Of a stretch of 64,000 bases of DNA, positions 26,549-36,539 are shown in pieces. A program made the translations under genes and the position numbers. The notes under the pieces were generated by a model that was not told the DNA's origin, searched no databases, and saw only the letters and a program-made list of their open reading frames with translations. The stretch lies in assembly GCF_005577435.1 (NCBI RefSeq), contig NZ_CP040396.1, positions 3,352,501 through 3,416,500 of the forward strand, written 5' to 3'. Position 1 is the stretch's first letter. Every line of letters starts with the position of its first letter. This DNA comes from Paenibacillus algicola. GTDB taxonomy: Bacteria > Bacillota > Bacilli > Paenibacillales > Paenibacillaceae.

Positions 26549-26572
26549 GGGTTCTGTGATGCTTTAGATTTC

Positions 26573-28396
26573 TTACCCTTCCAGCTTGGCGGTAAAATAC
26601 CGGGGCTTCCCGTCCGGCGTGTGCTGCTGATACAGCACAACCAGCAGCGTGGCCTGAGAAGAATGATCCCTGCTGAAGGCCGCGGAAGCAGCATTCCCTG
26701 ACCCGCCTGCTGCATCCAGCACTTCTGCTTCTGCCAGGCCGCGCTTCGCCACCACTTCTTCCAGGTCGAAAGGCAGCACCTCGATCATCGCATGCTTCTG
26801 CAGCTCCCGCTCTCCAATGCCTAATTGTGCGAAGTCGTCAGTAAAGTCCTGAGCCCGCTCGACAGCCTTTTTGACCAGTGAAGTCCACTCGTCTTTATTC
26901 TGCGTGAAGTCCCACCAGATTTTGCGCGGCTTATATTTATGACCCAGGAAATAATCGAGCTTCATCAGTCCCTGAATGACATCCATTTGCGGCGTGCCCC
27001 GCTCCAGCAGGAAGGCGTTCAGCCGAGTGAACAGATCCTCCAGCTGATGACCGATCTTCTGCCAGCCCTGCCCCTCCCAGTAGTCTCCAAAGGCCTGGAA
27101 GAAGTCGAAGGGGGACGGAAAGCTGTGGGTCATTAGATAGTTTAAGGTATGGTCCATCCGGTGGGCATTCCAATACTTCTCCAGCACGTCCTCCAGCCGC
27201 TTCAGACGGACAATATCGGTGAAGGGCATCACATCGCTGCTCAGCATCTCATACGGCGCATGGTCCATGTACGTGTAATTGTATTTGGCTGCATCAATTC
27301 GCAGCCCTGTACCGCGAAGCATTTTCAGGAAGCCGAGCTGCAGCTCCTCCGGCCCCAATGCGAATACGTCATTAAACGTTTTGCGGAACGTATCGTAATC
27401 CTCCAGCGGCAGGCCGGCAATGAGATCCAGATGCTGGTCAATCTTGCCGCTTTCTTTGATTTTGGTTACCGTGCGGGTCAGCTTGGAGAAATTCTGTCTG
27501 CGCTTCACCAGCTCATTCGTCGGGTCATTCGTGGACTGTACCCCGATCTCGAAGCGGAAGATTCCCGGCGGTGCATGCTCGGCCAAATAATCCAGCACCT
27601 CCGGCCGCATAATATCAGCAGTAATCTCAAATTGAAACACACAGCCCTGATGATTCTCAATCAGAAACGCGAACATATCCAGTGCATAGTCCCGCTTGAT
27701 GTTAAAGGTCCGATCCACAAATTTGATGAGCTTGGCCCCTTGGTCAATCAGATACAGAATGTCCGCCTTGGTCCGCTCAATATCATAGTAGCGCACGCCC
27801 ACCTCAATACTGGACAGGCAGAACTGGCAGTTAAAGGGACAGCCCCGGCTTGTCTCGAAATAGACGACACGGTTTGCCAGATGCGGAATATCCTCTTGAA
27901 ACCGGTGCGGCGAGGGTAAATCCTTGAGCTCCGCCTTCGGGCGCGGAGGATTGATGACCGTCTCACTCCCCTTGCGGTATGCAATCCCGTACACGAAATG
28001 ATACTTCTGATCTCCCTCGATCGTCTTCAGCAGATGGTGCAGCGTCTCTTCCCCTTCGCCCATGACGATAAAATCAACGTTGACGAGCCGCTCCATCCAA
28101 TACCCGGTATCGTAGGACACCTCCGGACCGCCGAGGACGATGGTCACCTCCGGCATTACTTTTTTGAGAATATCAATAACCTTGATCGTCTCTTCAATAT
28201 TCCAGATATAGCAGGAGAAGCCCACCACCGCCGGCCGGCGCTGAAACAGATCGGAGACGATATTCATCACCGGATCCTTGATCGTATACTCTGCTAGCTC
28301 AATGTCAAAGTCATGCTCGCTGTACGCCTTCAGGCAGCGAATCGCCAGGGAGGTATGGATGTATTTTGCGTTTAATGTAGACAGGATGACTTTCAT
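26573..28396 (-). CDS. B12-binding-type radical SAM protein with DUF4080
   Basis: 607 residues. The N-terminal part (about 1-140) has a cobalamin-binding-like Rossmann domain: STLNAKYIHTSLAIRCL, VGFSCYIWN and VLGGPEVSYD. The radical SAM motif is SRGCPFNCQFCLSS (about 184-197). QFEITADIMRPEV, IGVQSTND and DLIAGLPLEDYDTF are further barrel strands. The C-terminal part from about 390 is DUF4080. It is related to the YgiQ/magnesium-protoporphyrin cyclase superfamily. B12-binding radical SAM proteins often methylate unreactive carbons, but this subgroup has no assigned substrate. It lies 21 bases after recQ in the same direction. Confidence 0.85.
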   Translation of the reverse strand: MKVILSTLNAKYIHTSLAIRCLKAYSEHDFDIELAEYTIKDPVMNIVSDLFQRRPAVVGFSCYIWNIEETIKVIDILKKVMPEVTIVLGGPEVSYDTGYWMERLVNVDFIVMGEGEETLHHLLKTIEGDQKYHFVYGIAYRKGSETVINPPRPKAELKDLPSPHRFQEDIPHLANRVVYFETSRGCPFNCQFCLSSIEVGVRYYDIERTKADILYLIDQGAKLIKFVDRTFNIKRDYALDMFAFLIENHQGCVFQFEITADIMRPEVLDYLAEHAPPGIFRFEIGVQSTNDPTNELVKRRQNFSKLTRTVTKIKESGKIDQHLDLIAGLPLEDYDTFRKTFNDVFALGPEELQLGFLKMLRGTGLRIDAAKYNYTYMDHAPYEMLSSDVMPFTDIVRLKRLEDVLEKYWNAHRMDHTLNYLMTHSFPSPFDFFQAFGDYWEGQGWQKIGHQLEDLFTRLNAFLLERGTPQMDVIQGLMKLDYFLGHKYKPRKIWWDFTQNKDEWTSLVKKAVERAQDFTDDFAQLGIGERELQKHAMIEVLPFDLEEVVAKRGLAEAEVLDAAGGSGNAASAAFSRDHSSQATLLVVLYQQHTPDGKPRYFTAKLEG

Positions 28397-28417
28397 GCTT
28401 CACGACCTAACTTTAAT

Positions 28418-30265
28418 TTAGTATTCATCCGAACCGCCGTCTGCCCCTTGGCTTTGAAAAAACTGCAGGAATGGCAGGCCGTATTTCCGGTATTTCACTT
28501 CTCCGACCCCTTTGACCTGGAGCATATCCTGCTCCGTCTGGGGACAAATCACGCTCATCTCGCGCAGCGTGGCATCATTAAAAATAATATAAGAGGGAAC
28601 ATGCTCCCGACTCGCCAGCTCCCGCCGGATCAGGCGCAGCTGCTCGAACACCGTCTCGTTCACAGCAGACGGAGAGGTATCCCTCGCGCTCCGGCGCTGG
28701 GAGACGGCCTTGGATGGCCGCGGCACCCGCTGCGTAACCTCGCGCTGTCCGCGCAGCACCTCAGCGGCAAGGCTCTGCAGCCTCACGACCGGATACTGGC
28801 CTTCCGAGAGGGCCAGATAGCCTTCCGAGATCAGTACATTGATACTTTCGGCAATCTCCTTCTCTGTCCGGCCATTCATAACGCCGTAGGTAGGCAGGCG
28901 GTCAAAGCCGTACTCCAGCAGCTTTTTGGCACGGGAGCCCTTCAGCACGGAGGCAATCATCGACACCCCGAAGCGCTCGCGCATTCTGTGGATACAAGAA
29001 AAAATCTTCTGCGCATCCACCGTAATATCAACAAGCTCGCGATCATCCGTGCAGGAGCTGCATGTGCCGCAGCGCTCGTCGCCGTGCTCTTCTCCGAAGT
29101 AATCCAGCATCGCGCTGCGCAGGCAGCGGGTCGTGTAGCAATAATCGATCATCTGCTGCAGCTTGCGGTATTCATTATGCTTGCGCTCCCCATCCTGGGG
29201 ATTCTGCTCGATCAGAAATTTTTGGGTCATAATGTCCTGGGCGCTAAACAGCAGGATGCACTGGCTCGGCTCTCCGTCCCGGCCCGCGCGGCCTGCCTCT
29301 TGAATGTAGGACTCCATGTTCTTGGGCATATTGTAGTGAATGACATAGCGGACGTTAGATTTATCAATCCCCATGCCGAATGCATTCGTAGCGACAATCA
29401 CGCGAATGTCGTCATACAGAAACGCTTCCTGGCTCGACGCCCGCTCGTCATCGCTCATCCCTGCATGATACCGTCCTGCGGCCAAGCCTTTCAGCTGAAG
29501 CCGCTGACATAGATCATCGACCTCTTTGCGGGTTGCGGCATATACAATGCCCGACTCATGAGCATGCGAGGCCGCATAATCCAGCACGAACTCCTTCTTG
29601 CTCTCACCGCGGAGAACGGACATATGCAGGTTGTCCCGACCAAGTCCGGTAACGAATACCTGCGGAGTCTGAAGCTGCAGCAGTCGCTGAATGTCCTCCA
29701 TGACCTCCGGTGTTGCGGTCGCGGTAAATGCGGCGACAATGGGACGTCTTGGCAGTCCCCGCACGAACGGTGCCACAGACAAATAGCTTGTCCGGAAATC
29801 ATGGCCCCATTGAGATACACAGTGAGCTTCGTCCACCGCTACACAGGAGATGTCCAGGCCCCCCATTTCCTCGCGGAACCAGTCCAGCTCCAGACGCTCC
29901 GGAGCTACATAGAGCAGCTTCAGCTCTCTTGCCTTGGCTGCACGGATCCGGTCGTTAACCTCACGGCCGCTCAATGTGCTATTGATATATGCTGCAGCAA
30001 TGCCGGCGCTTTGCAGCGCATCCACCTGATCCTTCATCAGGGAAATGAGCGGCGATACCACGAGAGTCAGGCCCTGATAAATAAGCGCCGGAATCTGATA
30101 GCAGATGGACTTGCCGCCTCCGGTCGGCATAATGCCGAGCGTGTCACTGCCTTCCAGCAGGCTGGCGACAATCTTCTTCTGGCCTTCACGAAAATCAGGA
30201 TACCCGTAATATTTCTGCAGATACTCCTTCGCTGTATGAAAATCAATAGATTGTTTATGGATCAA
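28418..30265 (-). CDS. recQ: ATP-dependent DNA helicase RecQ
   Basis: 615 residues, starting at TTG behind AAGGAG. Unwinds DNA 3' to 5' in recombination and repair. Walker A is PTGGGKS (about 47-53), the DEAH box is VDEAHCVSQWGHDFR (about 136-150), followed by ATATPEV and the aromatic-rich loop. Motif V/VI shows ATNAFGMGIDKSNVR and QEAGRAGRDG. The RQC region carries four zinc-binding cysteines (CLRSAML...RCGTCSSC). The C-terminus is an HRDC domain. Length and layout are normal for RecQ of Bacillus-type. Confidence 0.97.
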   Translation of the reverse strand: MIHKQSIDFHTAKEYLQKYYGYPDFREGQKKIVASLLEGSDTLGIMPTGGGKSICYQIPALIYQGLTLVVSPLISLMKDQVDALQSAGIAAAYINSTLSGREVNDRIRAAKARELKLLYVAPERLELDWFREEMGGLDISCVAVDEAHCVSQWGHDFRTSYLSVAPFVRGLPRRPIVAAFTATATPEVMEDIQRLLQLQTPQVFVTGLGRDNLHMSVLRGESKKEFVLDYAASHAHESGIVYAATRKEVDDLCQRLQLKGLAAGRYHAGMSDDERASSQEAFLYDDIRVIVATNAFGMGIDKSNVRYVIHYNMPKNMESYIQEAGRAGRDGEPSQCILLFSAQDIMTQKFLIEQNPQDGERKHNEYRKLQQMIDYCYTTRCLRSAMLDYFGEEHGDERCGTCSSCTDDRELVDITVDAQKIFSCIHRMRERFGVSMIASVLKGSRAKKLLEYGFDRLPTYGVMNGRTEKEIAESINVLISEGYLALSEGQYPVVRLQSLAAEVLRGQREVTQRVPRPSKAVSQRRSARDTSPSAVNETVFEQLRLIRRELASREHVPSYIIFNDATLREMSVICPQTEQDMLQVKGVGEVKYRKYGLPFLQFFQSQGADGGSDEY

Positions 30266-30568
30266 TGATAAAACTCCTTCTGTTCACCTTTAAGCCCCTA
30301 GGGGGACATCCTCTCTTGCTGCGTGATCACGGGATGCTCCGGGCTTTACAGCGCTCCCTATTCCTCTCTAATTTTACCGGGCTTTGGCAGGATGGGCAAC
30401 CACGAAGGAGCACTGCTTTTCCCCCTGTGATCCCGGATCATGGTCAGAACGGTTAAAAACGTCTTCGAAACGGGTAAAACAAAGGCATAGTCTGTCTGCC
30501 CAAAGGATTAAGAACCAGGGTTCCTGGAAAACCTACCTTACAAACTCGATGTTAAAGGGGAAAATGCT
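30266..30568. other. Intergenic region between recQ and speD
   Basis: 303 bases with divergent genes on each side. It must contain both promoters. A GGTTAA/GGGTAA pair 15 bases apart around 30450-30476 resembles a stress-sigma pattern, but I do not consider it supported. CCAGGGTTCCTGG at 30515 is a small palindrome. No RNA gene or open frame with a ribosome binding site was seen. Confidence 0.3.
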
Positions 30569-31381
30569 ATGAAACCTGTTTCCGATGAACGTATTACACT
30601 GCACGGGTTTAACAACCTGACGAAATCACTGAGCTTTAACATGTACGATATTTGCTATACGAAGACGAAAGAAGAACGCGAGGCATACATTGAATATATT
30701 GACGAGCAGTACAATGCCGACCGCTTGACCAAAATCCTGACTCACGTCTCTGATATTATCGGCGCTCATGTGCTGAATGTCGCCAAGCAGGATTATGTGC
30801 CGCAGGGTGCGAGCGTAACGGTCCTCGTGTCCGAGGGTCCGATTGTAGAGGTGCCGAACGAATCCTATGAGGAATCACCGGGACCGCTGCCCGACAATGT
30901 CGTTCTCCAGCTGGACAAAAGCCATATTACGGTGCATACCTACCCGGAGTACCATCCGCATGAAGGAATCAGCACGTTTCGGGCAGATATCGACGTGTCC
31001 ACTTGTGGAGAAATATCTCCGCTAAAAGCACTGAACTATTTGATTCATTCCTTTGACACGGACATCATGACCATTGATTACCGAATTCGAGGCTTTACGC
31101 GCGATATTAACGGCCAGAAGCTGTTCATCGACCATGATATCAGCTCCATCCAGAATTACATTCCCGATGAGGCCCAGGAATTATACGATATGATTGACGT
31201 CAATGTGTATCAGGAAAATATTTTCCATACCAAATGCAAGCTGAAGCAGTTTGATCTGGACAACTATTTGTTCGGCTACACGAAGGACAAGCTCTCCCGC
31301 AAGGAGCAGGAAGCCATTACCGAGCGGCTGAAGCTGGAGATGGATGAAATCTACTACGCCAAAAATATCGAGCGTTCCTGA
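30569..31381 (+). CDS. speD: S-adenosylmethionine decarboxylase proenzyme (E. coli type)
   Basis: 270 residues. Makes decarboxylated SAM, the aminopropyl donor for spermidine. The proenzyme self-cleaves at S118 in [16 protein letters not shown]; the serine becomes the pyruvoyl cofactor of the larger chain. The protein is much longer than the 120-130-residue Bacillus/archaeal type and matches the longer E. coli SpeD class in length and in the [22 protein letters not shown] segment. It starts at ATG behind AAAGGGG. No spermidine synthase gene (speE) is next to it. Confidence 0.95.
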   Translation: MKPVSDERITLHGFNNLTKSLSFNMYDICYTKTKEEREAYIEYIDEQYNADRLTKILTHVSDIIGAHVLNVAKQDYVPQGASVTVLVSEGPIVEVPNESYEESPGPLPDNVVLQLDKSHITVHTYPEYHPHEGISTFRADIDVSTCGEISPLKALNYLIHSFDTDIMTIDYRIRGFTRDINGQKLFIDHDISSIQNYIPDEAQELYDMIDVNVYQENIFHTKCKLKQFDLDNYLFGYTKDKLSRKEQEAITERLKLEMDEIYYAKNIERS

Positions 31382-31408
31382 AGACTGCACGGATATGTAT
31401 TCATAGTG

Positions 31409-31440
31409 CGGCGCCTTGCCCTAGTGCAAAGGCGCCGTTT
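31409..31440 (+). terminator. Stem-loop after speD
   Basis: GGCGCCTT and AAGGCGCC pair around a nine-base loop, followed by GTTTG, 28 bases after the speD stop. Confidence 0.6.
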
Positions 31441-31470
31441 GCTTGTACATGGGGCTTGCAGCATGTCCCC

Positions 31471-31515
31471 AGACAGCAAAAAAAGACCGGGAGACCCGGT
31501 CTTTTTTTGCTGTCT
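31471..31515. terminator. Strong bidirectional terminator
   Basis: Two perfect 21-base arms with a three-base loop; seven A on one arm and seven T on the other. It serves speD and the convergent small gene at 31537. Confidence 0.9.
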
Positions 31516-31536
31516 GTATGTTGTGAAGTCATTGTG

Positions 31537-31704
31537 TTAAAACATTGGAAACACGTAATTGATCAGGAAGTATAACAGCCCGAAGAAAATAATAAGGTAG
31601 GCAGCATATTTAATAAACGTGGAAGCTACCATACTGTTATCGTTTCGTTCTTCAACATTACGGGTTTCGACTTCAACATTTTCATGACGCTGGCGGGAAT
31701 CCAT
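31537..31704 (-). CDS. Small single-pass membrane protein
   Basis: 55 residues, MDSRQRHENVEVETRNVEE at the N-terminus (hydrophilic, charged) and one C-terminal membrane segment (YAAYLIIFFGLLYFLINYV, about 33-51). GGGAGGAATAGAAG lies directly before the ATG, and a terminator follows the stop, so I regard it as a real gene. The layout (short charged tail, one C-terminal helix) is common among Paenibacillus small proteins of unknown function. It is oriented like the AEC transporter gene upstream of it and could share its transcript. Confidence 0.75.
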   Translation of the reverse strand: MDSRQRHENVEVETRNVEERNDNSMVASTFIKYAAYLIIFFGLLYFLINYVFPMF

Positions 31705-31795
31705 CTTCTATTCCTCCCTTTTCTCCTGGTCAGCCAGGATCTGGTTTGCAGCTGCTTGCTTATTCTTACACATTATGCAGGCGCTTGAACCAATC

Positions 31796-32722
31796 CTACC
31801 CCATGACGCCAATCAGCACGGGCAGCAGGATAAAGGAGGACAGCGTCGTCCACAGGATGCACCGCGATACGAGCTTCGGGGCCGCGTCATACTGCTCCGC
31901 CAGAATTACCGCGTTTACAGCCGCAGGCATGGAAGAGAGGATGAGCAGCACGGCAAACAGCGTACGGTCCACCGGCAGCAGAACCAGGAGCCCCCAGGCA
32001 GTTAACGGACCAATGATCATCCGCATTGCCATGCCGGACCAGAACCCGGCGGGTGTGACAAGGGCTGTTTCCTTGCCTTCTTTTACCCCCATCATCTGTG
32101 CACCCAGAATGACCAAAGCTAACGGCGCATAGGCCGCAGACAGCATAGACACCCCGGTATCCAGCGCCTCCGGCAGCACGGTTCCGCTCATCCGGAGCAG
32201 CACCGCACACACCGCTGCATAAATCGAAGGAAGCGTGAAGACCGATTGAAACGCCTTCGCTGCGGAGAAATGGGAACGTGCGGCGACAAATACCCCAAAG
32301 GTGTTCACAATAATAATCTGGATAATAACATAAACCGAGGCCTTATCCAGTCCCAGCTGACCGAAGGCCAGCAGCACGAGGGGCAGTCCGTAATTGACAC
32401 TGTTCGTGAACAGGGTCGTCAGCGCAAGGCCTGCCTGCTCCGGCTGGGACAGCTTCAGCAGCTTTCCGAGCAGGGAGCAGAGCAGCCATAGCACCACCAC
32501 ATTGGCGACGCAGAAGACGGCCGTCACTGCCACATCCGATGTCGTGATCTCGGCATGCAGCAGGGTGTCAAAGATCAGTGCTGGACTCATGATATAAAGC
32601 GACACTGCAGACAAGGGCTTGGTCGCCAAGCCCTTGTAATATCTCAGTAAAGCCCCTGCCACCACCGGCAGGGAGATCGGAAGAAACACATGATATAGCG
32701 TAGTTAAGAATGATGTCAGCAT
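31796..32722 (-). CDS. AEC family (auxin efflux carrier-type) transporter
   Basis: 308 residues from ATG 32722. GAGGAG is 12 bases before the ATG, a long spacing, but earlier codons in frame are inside the upstream gene. About ten hydrophobic segments are visible in two sets of five. PVVAGALLRYYKG and the C-terminal ALILSSMPAAVNAVILAEQYD fit the AEC family (small-acid or amino-acid exporters such as malate permease and MleP-like proteins). The cargo is unknown. It lies 25 bases after the stop of the DUF2207 gene and is likely co-transcribed with it. Confidence 0.85.
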   Translation of the reverse strand: MLTSFLTTLYHVFLPISLPVVAGALLRYYKGLATKPLSAVSLYIMSPALIFDTLLHAEITTSDVAVTAVFCVANVVVLWLLCSLLGKLLKLSQPEQAGLALTTLFTNSVNYGLPLVLLAFGQLGLDKASVYVIIQIIIVNTFGVFVAARSHFSAAKAFQSVFTLPSIYAAVCAVLLRMSGTVLPEALDTGVSMLSAAYAPLALVILGAQMMGVKEGKETALVTPAGFWSGMAMRMIIGPLTAWGLLVLLPVDRTLFAVLLILSSMPAAVNAVILAEQYDAAPKLVSRCILWTTLSSFILLPVLIGVMG

Positions 32723-32747
32723 GCTGCAATATAACTCCTCAAATTCA

Positions 32748-34703
32748 TTAATCCGCTCCTGTTCCCGCGCTTCCGCCATCAGAGCTGCTGGCTGCATGAG
32801 TGCTATGAGCTCCCGTAGCTGCTGAAGAGGCCGTTAGAGGCATCAGATGGCTCTGTGTATACAGACATGCTGACAAGGCAGCATGCTCATCCAAGTCCCG
32901 GTGGGTGCCTGCAAGCTGCTGATCAAGCTCGGCCTGCTTCCTAAGCCACCCTCCGGCATCAAGCAGCACAGCCATTTCCCATACAAATTTCCGGTTAGGC
33001 CCTTCTTCCTGAAGCGGCCCTGCCTCTGCATCCAGCTGCGCCTTCCAGCGAAGCAGGAGATAATACATCTCCAGTCCCTGCTTGCTTAAGCTTTTCTTTG
33101 GCATACTGAGCAGCCCCGCGGCGGTGCCCAGCACCACCATAGCATGATACGCAGCCAGTCCGCCATACATAACCTGATAGCCGCCGAGCATGCTCAATCC
33201 CAGAAAGAGCAGCATGACCCATTTCGGCTGTGGCGAACGCAGAGCCCATAGCCCTGCACCGCCAAGCACTAAGGTAGTCCACAGCAGTGAAGAATATGGA
33301 GCCGCATCGAAATACTTCATCAGAATTACGATTGTGAAGTGCACCGCGACCGCAGCGATGAGCGCCACCCTGTACATGCTCGATGGGGCTGCGAACCGGT
33401 GGTATGCCTCCATGGAGGCAAGCTGGCTGCTCCATTCCATCACCTTGCGCTGAGTAAGCTTCCATAAAGCAGCATAACGCTTGTTTGCCAGCTCATTGCG
33501 GCTGTGCTTCTCTGTGGAAGTCGGGCCCGTGATGGACTCAAGATAAAATATTCTCCGCCCTTCCTGCTCTGTAAACAGCCAGTCAATCAGGAGCACATCT
33601 TCTTCACTGAGCGCCGGCAAGTCCGGGATCAGCTCGAATTGCAGCATGACCTTCGGTGCATAAGGATCGCTTGCCAGCCTTGGCGAGGCCTGGACCTCCG
33701 AAATGTGAAGCAGGCCGCGCTGGTGCAGTGAGAACAGGCCGGAGATGAAATCCCGTTCCTGCAGCCGGCCCCTGCGGTAAATATAGGCTACCTGCTTGGG
33801 ATCCAGGGTCCACACCAGTGACAGGTCCTTCCGCTGCGCTGCTCTTCGGGCCGCCACCTTCTGCGGCGCCAGCCACAGCAGCACAACGCCCCCCCAGACC
33901 GCAGCGCCCAATCCCAGCAGCACCCACCGCAGTCCTTCGAAGCGCTGTTCCCGCTCGATTCTTCGTTTCATCTGCTCCTGCTCGGCCGCCAGCGTAGCAC
34001 GGAGAGACAGGCTCTGCTTGGCAAAAGGCGCATCAACTACCACCTCCTGCGGAAACAGCACCCGCAGCCGCGCATTGCCGATTTCCGACAAGGTGTCATA
34101 GTGTACTCTTACAAAGGCTCCGGAATGGGGGTTTTTTTGCATGACTCCGCCCCTGGTTCGGTCCTTGATGAAGGTGTGTACATCCACCCCCGTAAACCGG
34201 TCCGGCAAAAAAACATCAATATTGACCTGTTTCAGCTCCTGGTCATTCTGCTCAAAAAAGCTCCAATCGAGGTCTGCAGCCTGCTTGGTACGTTTCACCA
34301 CCTGACTGATCCGATAACGGTAAAAGTAATGCCTGGTTTCGTCTTCGGACGGGCTGGACGCGTAGAAGAAGCCACTCTCCTCATCATACCCTGAGTCAAG
34401 AAGGGGCAGCTCATCCAAGGGTAGCGAGCTTCTTTCATGCGACTCCAGCTCATACGCCTCAAAAAACTCGACCTGACTGCGCTCCTCCACCGCTAAATGG
34501 CGGGTAACCCTGTTGTAAGGACCGTTAAAACGATAGGTGTGTATTTCCTCCACATACAAATCCCCGTCCGGCATCACGTAAGCATAAACGTCGCTTTGCT
34601 CCATGGAATACGACCGCTCGTGATCACAAGCTGTGGTGAACAAAGCCAGGAGCAGCAGCGCTGCACTGAGCATATACCGGTATATCCGCCGGCTTATCAT
34701 CAT
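32748..34703 (-). CDS. DUF2207 domain membrane protein
   Basis: 651 residues. The N-terminal signal (about 10-26) ends in FTTAC, so it may be a lipoprotein. The extracellular part (about 27-250) is the DUF2207 domain (YAYVMPDGDLYVEEIHTYRF, ITFDGPYNRVT-like). A membrane segment lies at about 260-282, and two or three more at about 440-530. The C-terminal tail from about 630 is low-complexity Ala/Ser/Gly. DUF2207 proteins are widespread in Gram-positive bacteria and have no assigned function. The start (ATG ATG) has GGAGG at nine bases. Confidence 0.85.
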   Translation of the reverse strand: MMISRRIYRYMLSAALLLLALFTTACDHERSYSMEQSDVYAYVMPDGDLYVEEIHTYRFNGPYNRVTRHLAVEERSQVEFFEAYELESHERSSLPLDELPLLDSGYDEESGFFYASSPSEDETRHYFYRYRISQVVKRTKQAADLDWSFFEQNDQELKQVNIDVFLPDRFTGVDVHTFIKDRTRGGVMQKNPHSGAFVRVHYDTLSEIGNARLRVLFPQEVVVDAPFAKQSLSLRATLAAEQEQMKRRIEREQRFEGLRWVLLGLGAAVWGGVVLLWLAPQKVAARRAAQRKDLSLVWTLDPKQVAYIYRRGRLQERDFISGLFSLHQRGLLHISEVQASPRLASDPYAPKVMLQFELIPDLPALSEEDVLLIDWLFTEQEGRRIFYLESITGPTSTEKHSRNELANKRYAALWKLTQRKVMEWSSQLASMEAYHRFAAPSSMYRVALIAAVAVHFTIVILMKYFDAAPYSSLLWTTLVLGGAGLWALRSPQPKWVMLLFLGLSMLGGYQVMYGGLAAYHAMVVLGTAAGLLSMPKKSLSKQGLEMYYLLLRWKAQLDAEAGPLQEEGPNRKFVWEMAVLLDAGGWLRKQAELDQQLAGTHRDLDEHAALSACLYTQSHLMPLTASSAATGAHSTHAASSSDGGSAGTGAD

Positions 34704-34732
34704 GTCATGGGTCCTCCTCCTTGTCCCAAAGT

Positions 34733-34774
34733 CAAAAAACCGTCCGTGGCATGCGACATTTCGGGACGGTCTTT
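34733..34774 (-). terminator. Terminator of the acetyltransferase gene
   Basis: On the minus strand ACCGTCC pairs with GGACGGT across a loop of 18 bases, followed by six T. It lies 19 bases after the stop at 34793. Confidence 0.7.
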
Positions 34775-34792
34775 TGGCAAAGAGAAGCTGCT

Positions 34793-35293
34793 CTATACTT
34801 TACGTCCGACAATTACGAGGTCGCGCTTGATACCATCCAGCTCTGCAACACCCGGAAGCAGTCCCCATTGCTCAAACCCGAACTTGCGGAGCAGGCCCAG
34901 GCTGGGATCATTATGGCCGAATACAAAGCCGACCAGATTGCTCACCTCCAGACGCGGGCATTCCTCTAACGCCTTCTCAATTAAGCGGCTGCCCGCCCCG
35001 CTCCCGCGGTAATCCTCATGTACATAAATACTTACCTCTACCGTTGCATTATAAGCTGGCCGGCCGTAGAAGGACTGAAAGCTCATCCATGCCGCAACCC
35101 GGCTGCCGTCCTTCATGACCCAAAGCGGACGGTGCGCCGGATCATGCTCCTCAAACCAGCTCAGCCGGCTCTCGGCTGTCACTGGATTAAGATCCGCCGT
35201 GACCATCCGGCCGGCGATCGTTGAATTATAGATGTCGACGATGGCCGGCAAATCGGCCTTGGCCGCAAACTCAATCGTGAATAAAGATGCCAT
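34793..35293 (-). CDS. GNAT N-acetyltransferase, phosphinothricin-acetyltransferase-like
   Basis: 166 residues. The fold is that of the Pat/Bar branch: an N-terminal [26 protein letters not shown], then motif [26 protein letters not shown] (about 87-111) for acetyl-CoA, then [26 protein letters not shown] (about 118-143). Such enzymes acetylate small amines, including L-methionine sulfoximine or phosphinothricin. It begins at ATG behind GGGGGAA. The substrate is inferred only from family similarity. Confidence 0.85.
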   Translation of the reverse strand: MASLFTIEFAAKADLPAIVDIYNSTIAGRMVTADLNPVTAESRLSWFEEHDPAHRPLWVMKDGSRVAAWMSFQSFYGRPAYNATVEVSIYVHEDYRGSGAGSRLIEKALEECPRLEVSNLVGFVFGHNDPSLGLLRKFGFEQWGLLPGVAELDGIKRDLVIVGRKV

Positions 35294-35440
35294 TGAATAA
35301 TTCCCCCGTTAATATGAGCTCACAACATATTTATTTTAACGGAGGTGGATTAAAAATGCTTTATTTTTTTATGAGAATGGTATGATAAAATGCAAGCTAT
35401 TGAAGGATATAGACCCTATTTCCAGGAGAAGGAGACCTTT

Positions 35441-36529
35441 ATGAATTCAAAATTAAAGGATATCATTTCCACAATGGAGCAGCAAAGGTGGGATACCGTG
35501 CTGCTTACAGATCCTAAACATATCTATTATTTGACAGGTTATGCCAGTGATCCCCATGAGCGATTCCTCGGACTTGTTCTGCAGCAGTCGTGCGAGCCGT
35601 TCCTGCTTCTTCCTGCACTGGACGCGGATGTCGCCGCTGCGGCCTCAGGGGGGATCTGCATTCTGACACATCGCGATACCGATCAGCCGTATGACATTTT
35701 GAAGAGTCGGCTTGAGGCGCCGGTCGGTGTCTTGGCACTGGAGAAGTCACATATGACGCTCAGCCGCTTTGAGCAGCTGCAGGAGACGCTCTCAGCGCAT
35801 CATTATGCCGATATCGGTCCGCTGCTTCAGGACATGAGAGCCGTCAAGTCGCCGCATGAGATCAGCATCATGAAAGAAGCAGTCCGCATCGTTGAGCAGG
35901 TGCTTACCGAGGGATTAAGATCTGTACGCCCGGGGGTCCGGGAGCTGGAGCTTGTTGCGGAGCTGGAATATCTCATGAAGAAATCCGGCGCCCAGGCTCC
36001 CTCCTTCGACACCATGGTGCTTACCGGCAGTCATACCGCCCTCCCGCACGGCGTTCCGGGAATGCGTGAGATTCAAGAAGGCGATCTGCTGATGTTTGAT
36101 TTGGGCGTGTATTACGGCGGCTATGCCTCCGACATTACCCGAACCTTTGCCGTTGGCCACCTTTCGGCAGAGGCACGTCACATCTACGATACCGTTCTCG
36201 CCGCTAACCTTTCTGCTATTGCTGCTGTAAAGCCAGGTGTTTCTTACGGTTCCATTGATCAGGCCGCACGGTCACTCATTGAGCAAGCCGGATACGGAGA
36301 AGCATTTCTTCACCGCCTCGGTCATGGCCTTGGTCTGGATGTGCATGAGGCGCCTTTCATCCACGGCCTGAACAACGAGCTGCTGCAGCCGGGCGCTGTG
36401 TTCACGATTGAGCCGGGCATTTATATCCCGGGGATCGGCGGTGTCCGCATCGAAGACGATGTATGGGTCACCGAGCAGGGGGTTGAAATTCTAACGACTT
36501 TCCCCAAAGAGCTGACCGTGCTCGGCTAA
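35441..36529 (+). CDS. M24 family aminopeptidase P-like peptidase
   Basis: 362 residues from ATG 35441 behind AAGGAG. The N-terminal creatinase domain runs to about 130. In the catalytic domain, metal ligands are visible: the aspartates in LMFDLGVYYGGYASDITRTFAVG (about 220-242), the histidine in HRLGHGLGLDVHEAPFI (about 290-306) and the two glutamates in FTIEPGIYIPG and GVRIEDDVWVT (about 325-350). It removes N-terminal residues before proline from short peptides in the cytoplasm. The family is clear; prolidase and aminopeptidase P cannot be told apart by this reading. Confidence 0.9.
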   Translation: MNSKLKDIISTMEQQRWDTVLLTDPKHIYYLTGYASDPHERFLGLVLQQSCEPFLLLPALDADVAAAASGGICILTHRDTDQPYDILKSRLEAPVGVLALEKSHMTLSRFEQLQETLSAHHYADIGPLLQDMRAVKSPHEISIMKEAVRIVEQVLTEGLRSVRPGVRELELVAELEYLMKKSGAQAPSFDTMVLTGSHTALPHGVPGMREIQEGDLLMFDLGVYYGGYASDITRTFAVGHLSAEARHIYDTVLAANLSAIAAVKPGVSYGSIDQAARSLIEQAGYGEAFLHRLGHGLGLDVHEAPFIHGLNNELLQPGAVFTIEPGIYIPGIGGVRIEDDVWVTEQGVEILTTFPKELTVLG

Positions 36530-36539
36530 GGCCACTGCA

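Noticed and set aside
30450..30476. Possible stress-sigma promoter (GGTTAA, GGGTAA) before speD
   Set aside because: Both boxes deviate and such pairs are expected by chance in 300 bases.
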